Shown here: piece by piece, positions 1 to 12,106 of the stretch
How the letters are laid out: each line of letters starts with the position of its first letter
Numbering within the stretch: position 1 is the stretch's first letter
NCBI GenBank assembly: GCA_002914805.1
Contig: JXTB01000029.1
Location: forward strand, 422,436-486,435
Reading direction: 5' to 3'
Length of the DNA stretch: 64,000 bases
From: Parasponia andersonii
Taxonomy: Eukaryota > Streptophyta > Magnoliopsida > Rosales > Cannabaceae
Program-made: the position numbers and the translations under genes
Notes under the pieces: model-generated
Told to the model about the DNA's origin: nothing
The model's input: only the letters and a program-made list of their open reading frames with translations
Database searches by the model: none

Positions 1-2
1 AC

Positions 3-2376
3 CTTTTCGCTATCCAACATGGCGCGAAAATGATTTTCGACGCGGATGATAGGGCGGAGATCGTTGGAGGTGATCTTGGTAAGCATTTTGATTTGAAATT
101 GTCAAATGCGGATGTAATGCAGGAGAGGATATTGCAGTATAGTCGTAAAAACCCGAATAGAACGGTTGTGAATCCTTATGTTCATTTTGGGCAGCGTTCT
201 GTTTGGCCTAGGGGATTGCCTTTAGAAAATGTAGGTGAAGTTGGGCATGAAGAGTACTATAATGAAGTATTTGGTGGGATGCAATATATTCAGCAGGGTT
301 TATCTAATGGCTTACCTGATGTGGATTCTGTTTTTTATTTCACTAGAAAGTTGGGTTCGGAAGCACTCGACATAAGGTTTGATGAGCTTGCCCGTAAAGT
401 TGCTTTACCACAAGGTATAATGGTACCAGTAAATTCTTTCAATACATTGTTTCATTCTAATGCGTTTTGGGCTTTAATGCTTCCGGTTTCTGTTAGTTCA
501 ATGGCTTCTGATGTCTTAAGGGGTTATTGGGCACAAAGGCTTTTGTGGGAAGTTGGTGGTTCTGTTGTGGTTTATCCTCCCACGATATATAGAGAGGATA
601 AGATTGAAGCATACCCTTTTGCAGAAGAGAAGGATCTTCATGTAAATGTAGGCCGATTGATTAAGTTTTTGGCTTCTTGGAGATCGAATAAACGAAATTT
701 GTTTGAGAAAATCTTGGATTTAAGTTTTGCCATGGCAAAAGAAGGGTTTTGGACTGAGAAAGATTTGCAGTTCACCACAGCTTGGCTTGAAGATTTGCTT
801 GCTGTTGGGTACAGTCAACCAAGGTTGAAGTCATTGGAGTTGGACGGGATTCGGCTGGGAACAACCATTAACCATGGAGAGTTGACGGAGTTCATTCCTC
901 GAAAACTACCCTGTGTGCATCTTGGAGTTAAGGAATCGGAGACAGTGAATTATGAGATAGGGAACTTGGTTCGCTGGAGGAAGAATTTTGGTAACATTGT
1001 GCTGATCATGTTTGTAAGTGGATCTGTAGAAGGAACTGCCTTAGAGTGGAGACTGCTTTATGGCAGGATATTTAAAACCGTTGTGATTCTGTCTGAAAAG
1101 GCTAATACAGAGTTAGCTGTGGAGCAAGCTTCACTGGACCAAGTATACAAGTAAGTTTCTCTGCTATGCATACTGTGTTAAGTTTCTCTGCTATGCATAC
1201 TGTATTAGACGCAAATTCATGGCTTTCCTGATGACTAGGTCAGGTTGGATTGGTTACTTTTTCTAACTTTTGGTTGATTTTGAAGTCTCCTATTGCATGT
1301 TGCAGTAGCGCTGTTTTGTGTCTTGGATGATTGACAAATGTTGTCTGTAACCTTTCACAGCTTATTATTAAAATATTGCTATTAAATGTAGGCAAACTAA
1401 GGAATTGATAGGATTGAACAATGAGTATGATCTTTTTCATTTTTTGACATAAATCATTTGAAGAACTTCTCAAATTACCCTGATAAGCACGCATGACAAA
1501 AGGAATGCAGGGCACAGTGAATGTGCAAGATTGGTCTTTGATACTTTTTCTTGCCAATTGGTTGTCGATGATTCTTGCTTGTCTTAAATCACAGCAGTAT
1601 TGCTTTTCTTAGCTATGCTTTTTGCGCACGAACTGATGAACCTGTTCTTTCTTTAAACGTACTTCTCTGTTTGCTGCTAACACGTTGTAAATGGTATATA
1701 GGTATTTGCCAAAGATATTCGACAGGTTTACAAGTGCAGAAGGATTCTTATTTCTCCAGGACAATACGATACTAAACTACTGGAATTTAGCACAAGCAGA
1801 TAAATCTAAGCTGTGGATCACTAATAAGGTAATGTATCTATTAAGCACCTGACTCTGGCTTCTGAAAGATCATATCCTGAATTTTTTTCAACCTGATTTT
1901 AGGTGCCTCACTCATGGATTACAGTCTCAATCAAAGACAGTGATTCAATGTGGTTTTCAAAACAAGCGGGCATGGTTGAGAAAGTAGTAAGCACTATGCC
2001 GGCTCATCTTCAGGTCAGCTACAAGTCCAGCAGCACGAGTGAGCAGAGTCTCACAATGTGTAGTTCAGAGGTTTTCTACATTCCTCGGCAATTTGTGGGG
2101 GACTTTGTAGATCTTGTAGGTCTTGTGGGCAATTTCAAAATGCACTACAGGGTAGCAATTCCAATGTTTTTCATGGCAATGGATTTGCCCCAACAATTTG
2201 ACTCTGCCTTCTCTAAGATGATTTATAAGCCGGACGTATTGTCTAGTAACTCTTCCAACTCTTATTCTGCTCAAGTACCCGCTGTATACCCTTGGACTGT
2301 TTCCAATGAGGTGGATTTTCTGGAACTGATAAGAGTCATGGCAGCTGGAGACCCCCTCCTAATGGAGCTGGTTTGA
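3..2376 (+). CDS. STL: STELLO-type glycosyltransferase-like protein, C-terminal part (5' end outside window)
   Basis: Three exons: 3-1150, 1702-1828 and 1903-2376, joined in frame (582 residues plus stop). The frame is open from base 3, so the Met at 30 is internal and the true start lies left of the window; STELLO proteins are roughly 750-770 residues, so about 170-190 residues are missing. Family recognition rests on the segment IFDADDRAEIVGGDLGKHFD, which contains a DxD-like acidic cluster near the start, the second exon beginning YLPKIFDRFTSAEGFLFLQD, and the C-terminus ending AAGDPLLMELV. Splice sites are canonical (AA/GTAAGT, AG/G, AAG/GTAATG, TTTTAG/G). In Arabidopsis, STL1 and STL2 are Golgi membrane proteins that interact with cellulose synthases and promote assembly of the complex; the N-terminal membrane segment would be in the missing part. 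No frameshift or stop is seen, so the gene is probably functional. Which STELLO paralogue it is cannot be decided here. Confidence 0.9.
1152..1204. repeat. 27-bp direct duplication just inside STELLO intron
   Basis: Two almost identical copies of a segment beginning TAAGTTTCTCTGC lie head to tail immediately after the 5' splice site. The first copy completes the donor GTAAGT; the second reads TTAAGT and is not a usable donor. Confidence 0.85.
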
Positions 2377-3061
2377 AATAATGCAGTCCTTGATGGGTCA
2401 AACTTCGTTACATCTCTGTTTCTAACAGGTTGTCGTCTCAACTCGCAGGAGTTAGACTTGTGTGGAAAAGGCTCATGCAACACTTTGTCTGACACTGAAT
2501 TCCCATTGTTGGGTTTCCTCGCAGTTTCTATGCTGCAGAGGAAAAGTCCTCATCAGTCATATTTTGTGTAATTGAGATTTTTTTGCCCCTTGTAATCTTT
2601 TTATTCAACTGTTTGATTCATTGATGTAAATTCTCTATAGAATTGTATTTGACTTGTGGACACATATCAGATTACAGATTTAATACACGTCTATGCATCA
2701 CCATTCCTCGGCTCTCTTCCAAGTACTTTGACAATCGTCTCAAAAGAGTAACACTCACCGCAAGAAACAAGAAATGATTAGGAGTAAAATGAACATGGTT
2801 AGAGCTGCTCTTCACAGTGTGAGATACTCATTTATGGATTAGGTTTGAATTGGAGGAATATAAATGCCGTTAAATTATGTCTGATTTATAAGACTGGATC
2901 AATCTCAAGCTTATTCAATGATAAATTGCCTTTTTTTTTTTTTATTAAAAAATTTCTTTTATTGGGAAGATACAATTATCAACTTTGGGTATTAGCATAT
3001 TTAATACCCAATTTGAAGAAGTAACTTGCTAGCAGTGTTACAAACTGAAGCCACTAACTTT
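2377..3061. other. Convergent intergenic region with 3' UTRs
   Basis: STELLO (+) and the NAGLU gene (-) end tail to tail here. The - strand carries AATAAA-like signals beside a poly-T/poly-A tract near 2930-2965, fitting 3' end formation of NAGLU. No other gene is visible. Confidence 0.6.
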
Positions 3062-6000
3062 TCAACTGAAGTATTTTTCATACAATGATTTAGAAATGGC
3101 AAGCGCATCTCCTTTGGCCTTCACTGGATAAATATCATTGCCTGATTGCCAATTATTGGAGAACAGTATCCATTCTTTTCTCCATTCCTCCAACTTGAAG
3201 TTTTCATCTTCTGTCAAGCTTTTGGAGAGGTGGTTGAAATAGGCAGAAGCTCGTGGTAGATAGTAGCTTTCCAGCAGCCCACTCCAGAATTTATTTGCTA
3301 TTCATAAGGACAAATGTAAAGTTAGAACAACTAATAAGCATGAAGATTAAGGTAACATAATGGAGTCCATGTATAACCTTACCATAATCATGTAGCTTGC
3401 TCTGCTCAGTTTTCGTGGTATCATACCACATTGTTATCTGGGTCCTTGCATTCCACTCATACTGAAAGGGAAAAATAAAATCTTCAAATATAACTGAATT
3501 TGGATTTGAAAGCGCGAAATTTTGAGAGAAGAAACGAGAGGGAGCCCTGTCTAAACAGACTATACAACTTGCATATATAAACCAAAGAGAAATGCTAGGG
3601 ACTATTGATTGGCCAGGTGGTTCCCACCTTGGGGCCATGTCAATCAACAGAATGCGTTTGTCCTTAACAAAGCTCGTGTTTTAAAGGAAAAGATGTAGTT
3701 AACCTCATTACTTGGAAGTAATGATTTGTTGAGACGATGTTGATTTGTCCAACATCATGAAACAAATGTGAAATAACTAATGCTAGTTCCAACCAAATTG
3801 TCCTATGCTCAAAATGACAAACCAAAGAACTGAAGGAATATTTTGAACTTACCTGCCGCCTTTCACGAGGATTAACTGCCAGCTTTTTTGCACTTTCAAG
3901 CCAGGTTCCAAGCAAGAAATTATCGTCCGAAGCAAGAAGCTCGTCAATATCCCTTACGAGTTGAACAAATTTCTGGCTATTAAGTCTATAAGCATTTACA
4001 TCCTTACGTCGAAAAGCAATCACCGTGTCAAGATAAGCTTGGTTAGCAAGCTTTGAGAGCACTTGCCTTGTTAAGTCAACCAAGTCATATCTGCCATAAT
4101 GATATGCACAATTAGACATGATCCTGTGTTTTTCATTCCTCCGCACTATTCGAAAGTGTTGAACAGAGAGACAGAAAAAGAAGAATAGCTAATCATTTTA
4201 CCTATAGGTAAGGCTTCCAGCAAATTCGCTACCAGCATCAATAAACAGTTTTAAAGCTTTGATCACCTCTTGAGTAGAATACCATAAATGTGCCTGGGGC
4301 AAATCAGAGCTAGTGTCTTGGAGTAAAGATCTTCTCTTTACATCTATTCTCAGAAGCATTTGCAACAGATTGTGTCTTGAAATGTTAGATCTTGGATTTA
4401 CTTGTGGATCCCAGTCTGGAAATTTTACTATGAAGTCTGTATTATGGTCCTGAAACAAGTTAACCATCATAATTATGATATCTCTACAAGATACTGCTCT
4501 TACCCATAAGAGAATTATTAATGAACACCGAAAATAGCTGTTAAAAGCAAATAATTACAGTTAAAAATGGTGAGTGAGAGAGAGAGAGAGAATTTGATGA
4601 TAGACATACAGCGATTCCATCAGTACAATTGTAAATTGTGTGATGAAGAATTTCCCAAGCTGCATCAATTTGATGAACTGCTTTACCGTAGCGTCTACGA
4701 GAATACGACTTCAGCCATTCCTTTAGAAGCAATAAAATCAAATCACAATCATATAGCATTTTTTTTTTTGAATTCCAATCATATAGGATTTGATATGCAA
4801 ATATTAAGTATAAAAGCTATTGATTAGAAAAGGGGAATGATTAAGAAGGTTGGTTTGAACAGAAGGTCGTAGATTCAAGCATTTTGAATTATTGAAAATC
4901 TGAAACTTCATCAAGGTTCAAAATTGTGTGAGAAATGAAACGTTTGAGCACCTATATCATCTTCTTGACATCTATAACTGATAACGGAGACACCCCTGCA
5001 TGTCCTTTTTACATGAGGCCAATTTTAAAGGACTTTGTCCTAACCAAAGTAGGAAATAAAAGTTCTAAAAATTTTACAATAAAAACTACATTAAAATTTC
5101 GTCAATATGAATAGCAACCTTATCACAGTTACCTGAACATAAACTTTTTCACTGCGAAACGCCATTTCGGACATCAATTCATAAACAACTGGATTGTGCT
5201 CTATTCCTTCCATGCACATGCCAACACCAACCTATTATAGTGTTGACAGGTTATTTGAATGTACTTTAGAAAGCAAAAAGAGAACGTAACAAGACCTTAT
5301 TTCCAGTCCTTTTTACATGTGATACAAAATGGAGCGTGGAATAGCAAGAGAATTTGCTTTTTGCACAGTTCATGTGAATAATATATACATGCATAAAAAG
5401 TCTAATTTAGTGTAGTGATTATGTACAGGAGGCAATAGACATACCATAGTAGAATTCTTGCTGATGCGAGCATCAATTGGACCTGAAGACACTGCATCCA
5501 ATACGCCATACATTTCGATATTTCCACCAAAATTATGCAATAGACACCTATTGTACATTAAAGCTCAATATGTTTTAGGAAAATGTACAGTTTTAAAAAA
5601 AGGGGAAGAGAATCAACAAGAGAGACGTTTCAATTGCTGAACATCTTAATAACATTAAAAGAAAAGTTCATTACTACAGAGTCACTTACCAGACATAAGG
5701 TGTACCGTAAAATTGAGAAGATGTATTCCAGATTGGTTTAACATCAGCAAATAAATCAAGAACTATCATTTTCCCAAATGGAACAGAATGTAGAAGTGCC
5801 TGCATATGTCAGGCATGTTGAAATTAATCAAAAGAAACATTATAGCAGCATGCATGTGGCAGCAACTAGCATTAGTGTCTAGGCAACATAAATATGCACA
5901 TATTTAAAATTGGACAATACGTCCTAATGCAAAAATCACTTTGCTGGGGGATGAAAAATATTAAGTGAAAGAACCAATGAAAATTCCAGAAGCTGAAAAG

Positions 6001-8770
6001 AGGTATATCATGGATCCAGTTGTCAAATTACTTGTATATAAAACCTGATATTCTGTTAATTCATACTTCTTTTGTAAACACTATGAATGTGTTACCTATC
6101 AGGATGAACTTTGTTCTTTTGTTAATCTCTCTTATTCTAATGGCCACTTCAATCTTCTGCTGAAAGAGGCCTCCAATGCAAATGGCCTATCTAGTTGGAT
6201 CCTCAGAGTGCTAAATGTTTAAGTATCTTAGGTTCTTTCTTTAACAGGAATAATAACCCTTTACACAACATATGAAGATCTTCACACAGAATGATGAGAT
6301 TCCAATAGGTACGAAGTCTTTGATCTTACTTTATACCAAGTCTTAATTTCCATAAGTGAGCAGGAATTCAAATATTGAAAGGTTATCCTTTCTTATTGCA
6401 GGTCATCATTAGAATTAGTTTTGTGCAAGGTAACCAATATGATACAGTGAGAGTATAGAAAGTTAAGAAATGAAATGATTCAATTTCATTATGTATACAC
6501 ATACTTTCGTTTGAGGTGGCTTCCAGAAAGCAGAATCTGAATAGAAGAGCCAACCCTGCAAAAATTATAGAAAGATAAATGATGGATAACTTTACATACA
6601 AGGTCGCATAAAGAAAAATTAAAACACCATATTTTTACTGGAACTAAAGTTATGATATGGAGGTTTGTAATAAAATATATCTTCCTCTTTGTGAAAAAAG
6701 AATCTTGGTCATAGTGTGACATCCTTAAACATGAAATGGAAATGGCAGCAAAGTGATGTATGGTTGAGAAGAATATTCACATAGGTCAAAGCATCAATTC
6801 CTAACTGAAGAATGATCCAAACAGTTCTAACAATGTCTTTGAGAGGAAGGGGTAAGGGTTTTGAAGAACTGAGAAACATACTTGCATTAACCAAACAGCA
6901 TCCTTGTCACCTTCCCACATTGCTTTATACACAGCAGCTCCAAGTGATGAAATGTATGCAGGATCAGTTGTAGGAGGAGAATTTTCATTAAATGTATCAC
7001 TGCATAGGTATTATGGACTTCAGAGAAATTTGCCATCATTAAGCATATCATATTCAATGAGCTATCCTTTAGAGCCAAATTTATTATTAACAAACCACTA
7101 ATTAAATATTAAAGGAATGTATAATGTCGATAAAAGTACAATCTCGTACGGTCCTATCAACAAATGTCTTTAGTTGTAAGGTAAGCCATTAATTAGTGTT
7201 CAGCAACAAATTGGACTGCTGAAAATATGTTTTTTGTTCAAAAAAATTAATTGTGGAAGAAAGAAAACTTCTGCTAGTACTAAAAGGTAATTGAGTGTTT
7301 ATTTATTTTTTTGCTCAAATAAACATGTTTCAGTTTGTCATGTTAGTTGAAAATTGATAATATACAAATGCGAAAAATTACCAGTTGTAGATGTCTGTCA
7401 CATCTCCATATTCTGCAAAATGCAAACCAGCATAAATTAGTCAACGGGAACACAGATCCTCTCTCTCTCTCTCTTTTCAGTGAAGAATTTATAAACATAG
7501 AGATGTACAGCAGTCAAAATTTATACTAATATCTCTCATTCTTGCTGTTTCGCATTTAATTTATATAATCACAAAACAATATATACAAGGAAATGTCAAT
7601 ATTACGTTTGAAAGTAGCCAGCAGTGTAAGCAATGGGCATAAACATACCTTTAATTTGTTTTTTAATAAAAGCTGCTCCAAGTTCAACAAACAAAGGGTC
7701 GGAAGGATCAAGAAGGTAAGTACAACACCAACGAGGATCACCGTCAACAGTGTTCCTAATGAGAACAAGAAATGTAATTCTTAGTCTTTTTTCGGGTTGG
7801 GGGGGGGGGGAAATTGTTTTGAAACATAACTTGGAACAAGGATGGGAAATAGAAATAGGTTCAAATATGACATTCTAATACATTGCATGTGGTATAAAGT
7901 AGTTCATAAAGTTGGACTCCAAAGGCCACTTCATTGTTACAAGCTAGCATTATGAGGACCATATGGAATCTATGACATGACTCTTTTATTGTTTTAGTGA
8001 ACAAGAAATATAAAGTACCAGTCCCCAAGTCTTGTAATATTAGCTGAAGGACGAATCTTCTTCAAAGTTGCTGGAACATTTCCAGAGAATGATGGCAGCA
8101 CTGAAACAAAGATGAGATCAAAGGAAACTAGCCACATCATCAAAATGACCATTTGACCTGAATTTTTTAACCTTAATATTCATGTAAAGTACTATGATTT
8201 CAAGTGTATAGGCAGAGCATCAGGCATATGGAATTTAAAAAAGACAAAGGTAATAGCCATTACAAACTTAGCATCACCTGGAGTCATGCCTAGCTCCAGC
8301 ATCCGGGACAATATCTGTTTCTGCAAAACCAATTGCTTATCCAACCAATTTTGTGATAAAGTTCCACCCCACCTGTAACAACATATATGTTTGGCTTTTA
8401 CACAAACAAAAGGAGCAGGCTCTGGAAAACAAATTAATCATGAACAGAACACTAATAGACTGTTCAAAAAGGACTTATCCATGGACTGTTCGGACAATTA
8501 TTTCTCTCACTGATAGAGAGACAACCCCTAACTTTGAAAGCACAAAGAGAAAGTGTCTAATACTTACGCATGTAAATTTCCCATGCGAGCCCATGCAAGG
8601 AAGGCAGGTCCACCAAAGAAGTCATTGAGATTTTCCTTACTGATATTAAAATCCTGCAATCAAAAACTTCTAGTCAAATGATACTAAACTTTAATAAAAG
8701 ACAAGAGGCCATCAAAAGTTCCTGCACTAATAGCATTAAACAAATGTGCACTGTTTTCACCAAAATAATA

Positions 8771-8816
<46 letters not shown>

Positions 8817-10794
8817 GGAGCATGCGATGGTTTTACATTTCTTGAATTATTCATGTTTCATGTATCAGATTCACACACCCCTAAACTGAAATATGAAAGC
8901 ATTCATGTAGCAGTTAGTAAACAAAGCTTCAGAAGTCAAATAAATTAAGGAACATGGCCCATGTTTGTGTACCAGGTAATTAGAGAAACATACGTCAGAA
9001 TAGATTTTGCAAACACGTTTAACATATATAATAATCAGTCATCATACCATGAAAACTTTTTGCCAAATGGATTCTTGCCCTGTAAATGCTAAAGGCAGGT
9101 TAATCCCCTGAAGAGCCATCCAGTCTATCTCTTTCTCCCATCTTTCCCAATCCCACCAGACAAAGGAATCTGTAAAGAAATATTACAGCACATAAGATTT
9201 ATTGGCAATGACAACCATAAATTAACCAATGTGAAGTATTTGGTATCAAGCAAAGTTGAGAGTACAGCATTTTCATGCCATCTTATGCTAGTGCAAACTG
9301 AGTGGACTTTCCTCACTTCATACGAATCTTGTCATCTTATTACTTTTTTTATTCTTTTAATTTTTTATATTACTTGTTAACTTTGCTTTCTGTTATAATT
9401 CTAAACGATCAACAGCTACTGTGCAACAATATGTGGTTAAAGTAAAAGCATGTAGAAAGAGCCTGCACTTACAACTGGATGTAACAACATTTTGGTAATA
9501 GTTCCAAGGAACTGGCCGTTTAATTGTGATCCCCTCATCTTTTACAGGAGGCAGGTAACCTGGGTTCGGGATGGAAGCTATCTGAGTACCACCAGTCTTG
9601 TCCCAAGAAATATGAGCACCACACCAATACTTTAAATACCAATGAAGGCCAGAGGCAAGTTCAACTCCTGTGGTGCCTTCGATTCTGAAAGAAATATGCA
9701 TTATTCACAAAATAAGACATAACCAAGTGGGTTTTTTCTTTTCCTGGAAGCATAAATCAGTGCATATAGCTTATAGTCTATTGCAAAACAAAAAACATTT
9801 CTCACAAAACTAAATAACCCAAATCCACATACATTATCTGAGGCCCATGCTGGCTTGACAGATTGTAATTGTGTAATTTAAAGCAACTATGTCCCCGACA
9901 AACATCCTGACATAGAACTTGAGACAGTCAGCTTAATTAAGTAATGTGAGATCAAATAAATGAATACCATCACTCATAAAGACAAAGAACTATATGCATC
10001 AGAAAACACAATGCCAAGCACGAACTTGCATTGCAATCACTCTTAATAGTCACTAAAAAAAGGACTCATCTTTGCTAGAGGCTTCTAAAAGTGTTCATTA
10101 TAAGCGCTGAGAGAGCCTCAATTAGTATGAAACGCCTCACTTAAGAAATAAAAAATGTGGAGAAAAAAAAAAAAGAGATTGCCATGGGCCTAATTAGCCA
10201 GAGAGATGGCCATGATAAGCGCTGTACTGCATAACTATTATGCAAAATGTTAATTCCTATCTTCTCTCAACAATCAAACACAGAGTGGAACAAGTAATGT
10301 ATGCAAAAACATGAGACTATGCTGGCATTGACTACAAATTATCTTAATTTTAAATTGAAATTTGACTACTATTAGTTGTAGCAACAAAACGAATCATCGA
10401 AGATCAACAGCCAGAAATCTACAAAACCCATATCAGATAAAGCAACAACCAAACTGTACATGAGATTCTTAACAAAACAAAAAGATAGAAATGATTGAGA
10501 GAACTGAAGAACACCCAGATGAAAAGAAGCAGTAACTGAGTAGCACATACCAAAATTTAAAATACAATAGTAAAACAAAAGTAGTACCTTGGGGACAATC
10601 TCGAACACAAAACTAGCTTCATGGGTAGGAAGCAATCTCTTGAGAACAGCTTTAGCAGCAGCTTCTTGAACGGAAGCAGGTGCCCTTTTGGAGTCCAAAC
10701 GCCGAAGCAGTTTCTGTATTGCCTCTGGTTCGGATAAAGCTACTGGTACCAGTAGCAGATTTAAAATCAGTAGAAGGGTCTTCAAATTCGACAT
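3062..10794 (-). CDS. NAGLU: Alpha-N-acetylglucosaminidase (GH89), plant NAGLU
   Basis: Nineteen exons, in transcript order: 10588-10794, 9833-9906, 9473-9684, 9048-9169, 8568-8653, 8278-8372, 8019-8100, 7649-7755, 7382-7412, 6882-6999, 6505-6555, 5690-5799, 5445-5547, 5133-5231, 4610-4720, 4202-4449, 3853-4090, 3383-3461, 3062-3297. They sum to 2409 nt (802 codons plus stop), close to the Arabidopsis protein. The Met at 10794 opens a hydrophobic signal peptide (about residues 1-21). Family blocks in order include [58 protein letters not shown] (about residues 340-344), [14 protein letters not shown] and GMCMEGI (about 471-476). The two glutamates in DTFNE and MEGI fall in segments matching the catalytic acidic residues of GH89 as I recall them. 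The enzyme removes terminal alpha-N-acetylglucosamine, probably in vacuole or apoplast; in Arabidopsis, loss of the orthologue (CYL1) affects reproduction. Every intron obeys GT-AG and the frame is unbroken. Confidence 0.93.
7799..7810. repeat. Poly-G run in a NAGLU intron
   Basis: Twelve G in a row within the intron between exons 7 and 8 (counting from the start codon). Length is likely variable or assembly-sensitive. Confidence 0.9.
8765..8815. repeat. (AAT)n microsatellite in a NAGLU intron
   Basis: About 16 AAT/TAA units, slightly interrupted at the left end, in the intron between exons 4 and 5. A likely polymorphic marker; no coding effect. Confidence 0.95.
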
Positions 10795-12106
10795 GTTTAG
10801 ACGCTTTTCTCACTCCGAAGAAGTTGGAGTCGATGATTAAAACCTCAGTTTGGGTAGAACAAATAATAAGAAAGTGTGACACCACAAAGGGTCACTGTAT
10901 AATACAAAAGAAGGTCGGCATAAGATTATTCATTATAGTTTTGTCATAATCAAACGCATTCTTGTAAGACTCCAATGAACTCCCTCTGCAAATAATCTTA
11001 GCCGAGAGGTCAACACAGTGTGTGTTTGCGCAAGCAAGGAAGATGGTAAGTTTCAACACAGAGTCAGAAAGTCAAAGGACAGCACATATTGCCACGTCGG
11101 ACGCTTACCCTAGACCACCCCACACCAAATAATTGAGCCTTCTCGTAAGTGCAAACTGCAAAGTACGAAAAAAAAAAAAAAAAAAAAACCGGCAACTCTT
11201 TATTATGACCCACTATGAATGGAGTTCAATAAAGACAATCCTAAGAAATTTAATGGGTCTTTGCAAAATTGAAGACTTCATACACGTTAAGGAACTCTCA
11301 GTCTCAGCTACGCCACTTTTCGAAGCCTCTACTAGAACCTTTTTGATAAATAGTAATACTTCACAAACATTACCGGAAGCGTTACAAGATATGTTCACAT
11401 AATACATTCATTATTTCTGTCGAAAAATGGAGCCCATGTGCAGGCTGATTACACTCACACCTTCCTTTAGAGAAAGACTAGGCCTCGGCTGGTTAAGCAT
11501 TCGGAGGAAGATTGATATTACAAATGACTGATTCTAGTAACTTTGACTTGCATTCTATTAACATGAGATATCCATGTTTCCCTTTGCCAATGTTTAAGTC
11601 CTTGGTCGTTTTGATTTTCAATATGCATGGTTGTTAATGAAATTGCCGAGTGTTCTTTCTATTAGATTTTGATGCATTTATGTCATCGATTTTTACAGCT
11701 ACAACTAGTAAAGTCCTGCAAGGGAAAGAGCGAATCGGCCATTCGAAATTACAGAGATGCAGATAGAGAGTTGCGTAGCAAAACAGACCAGGCTTTAGAT
11801 AACAATAGCATACACTCCTGTCCTGACTAAGGGCTGTACTTGGTTTCAGTCTGTAGTACATGCAAGTCATCTTACACAATTGAGAGTCCATAATCATACA
11901 ACTTATGTCCAACCATTCTTAAAGTATTTGTTTCTTTGCTATTTCTGTTTAGTTTAACAATGAGCAAACATGAGTTATGCCTTACTGCTGAGTGCTAACC
12001 TATCTTAAACAACGAATTACAGAACGTTGAGAAACAAGAACACAAAAGCAGTGCTATCTTGTTTCCAATAACTTTTATTTATCATATTTACTGTCTTAGG
12101 CAAAAC
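10795..12106. other. NAGLU upstream region, then 3' flank of reductase copy A
   Basis: The left part (10795 to about 11600) should hold the NAGLU promoter on the - strand and includes a poly-A run near 11168. From about 11630 the sequence matches the non-coding 3' flank found downstream of the other array copies, for example the ACAACTAGTAAAG segment near 11700. No convincing extra gene is present. Confidence 0.6.

Noticed and set aside
1240..1775. Short open frames on both strands between STELLO exons 1 and 2
   Set aside because: They lie in the intron; no family motif and wrong composition.
4567..4827. + strand open frame over NAGLU exon 15
   Set aside because: Antisense shadow of a conserved exon.
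11133..11402. 89-residue + strand frame beginning in a poly-A run
   Set aside because: Low-complexity start, no recognisable domain, no paired splice signals.
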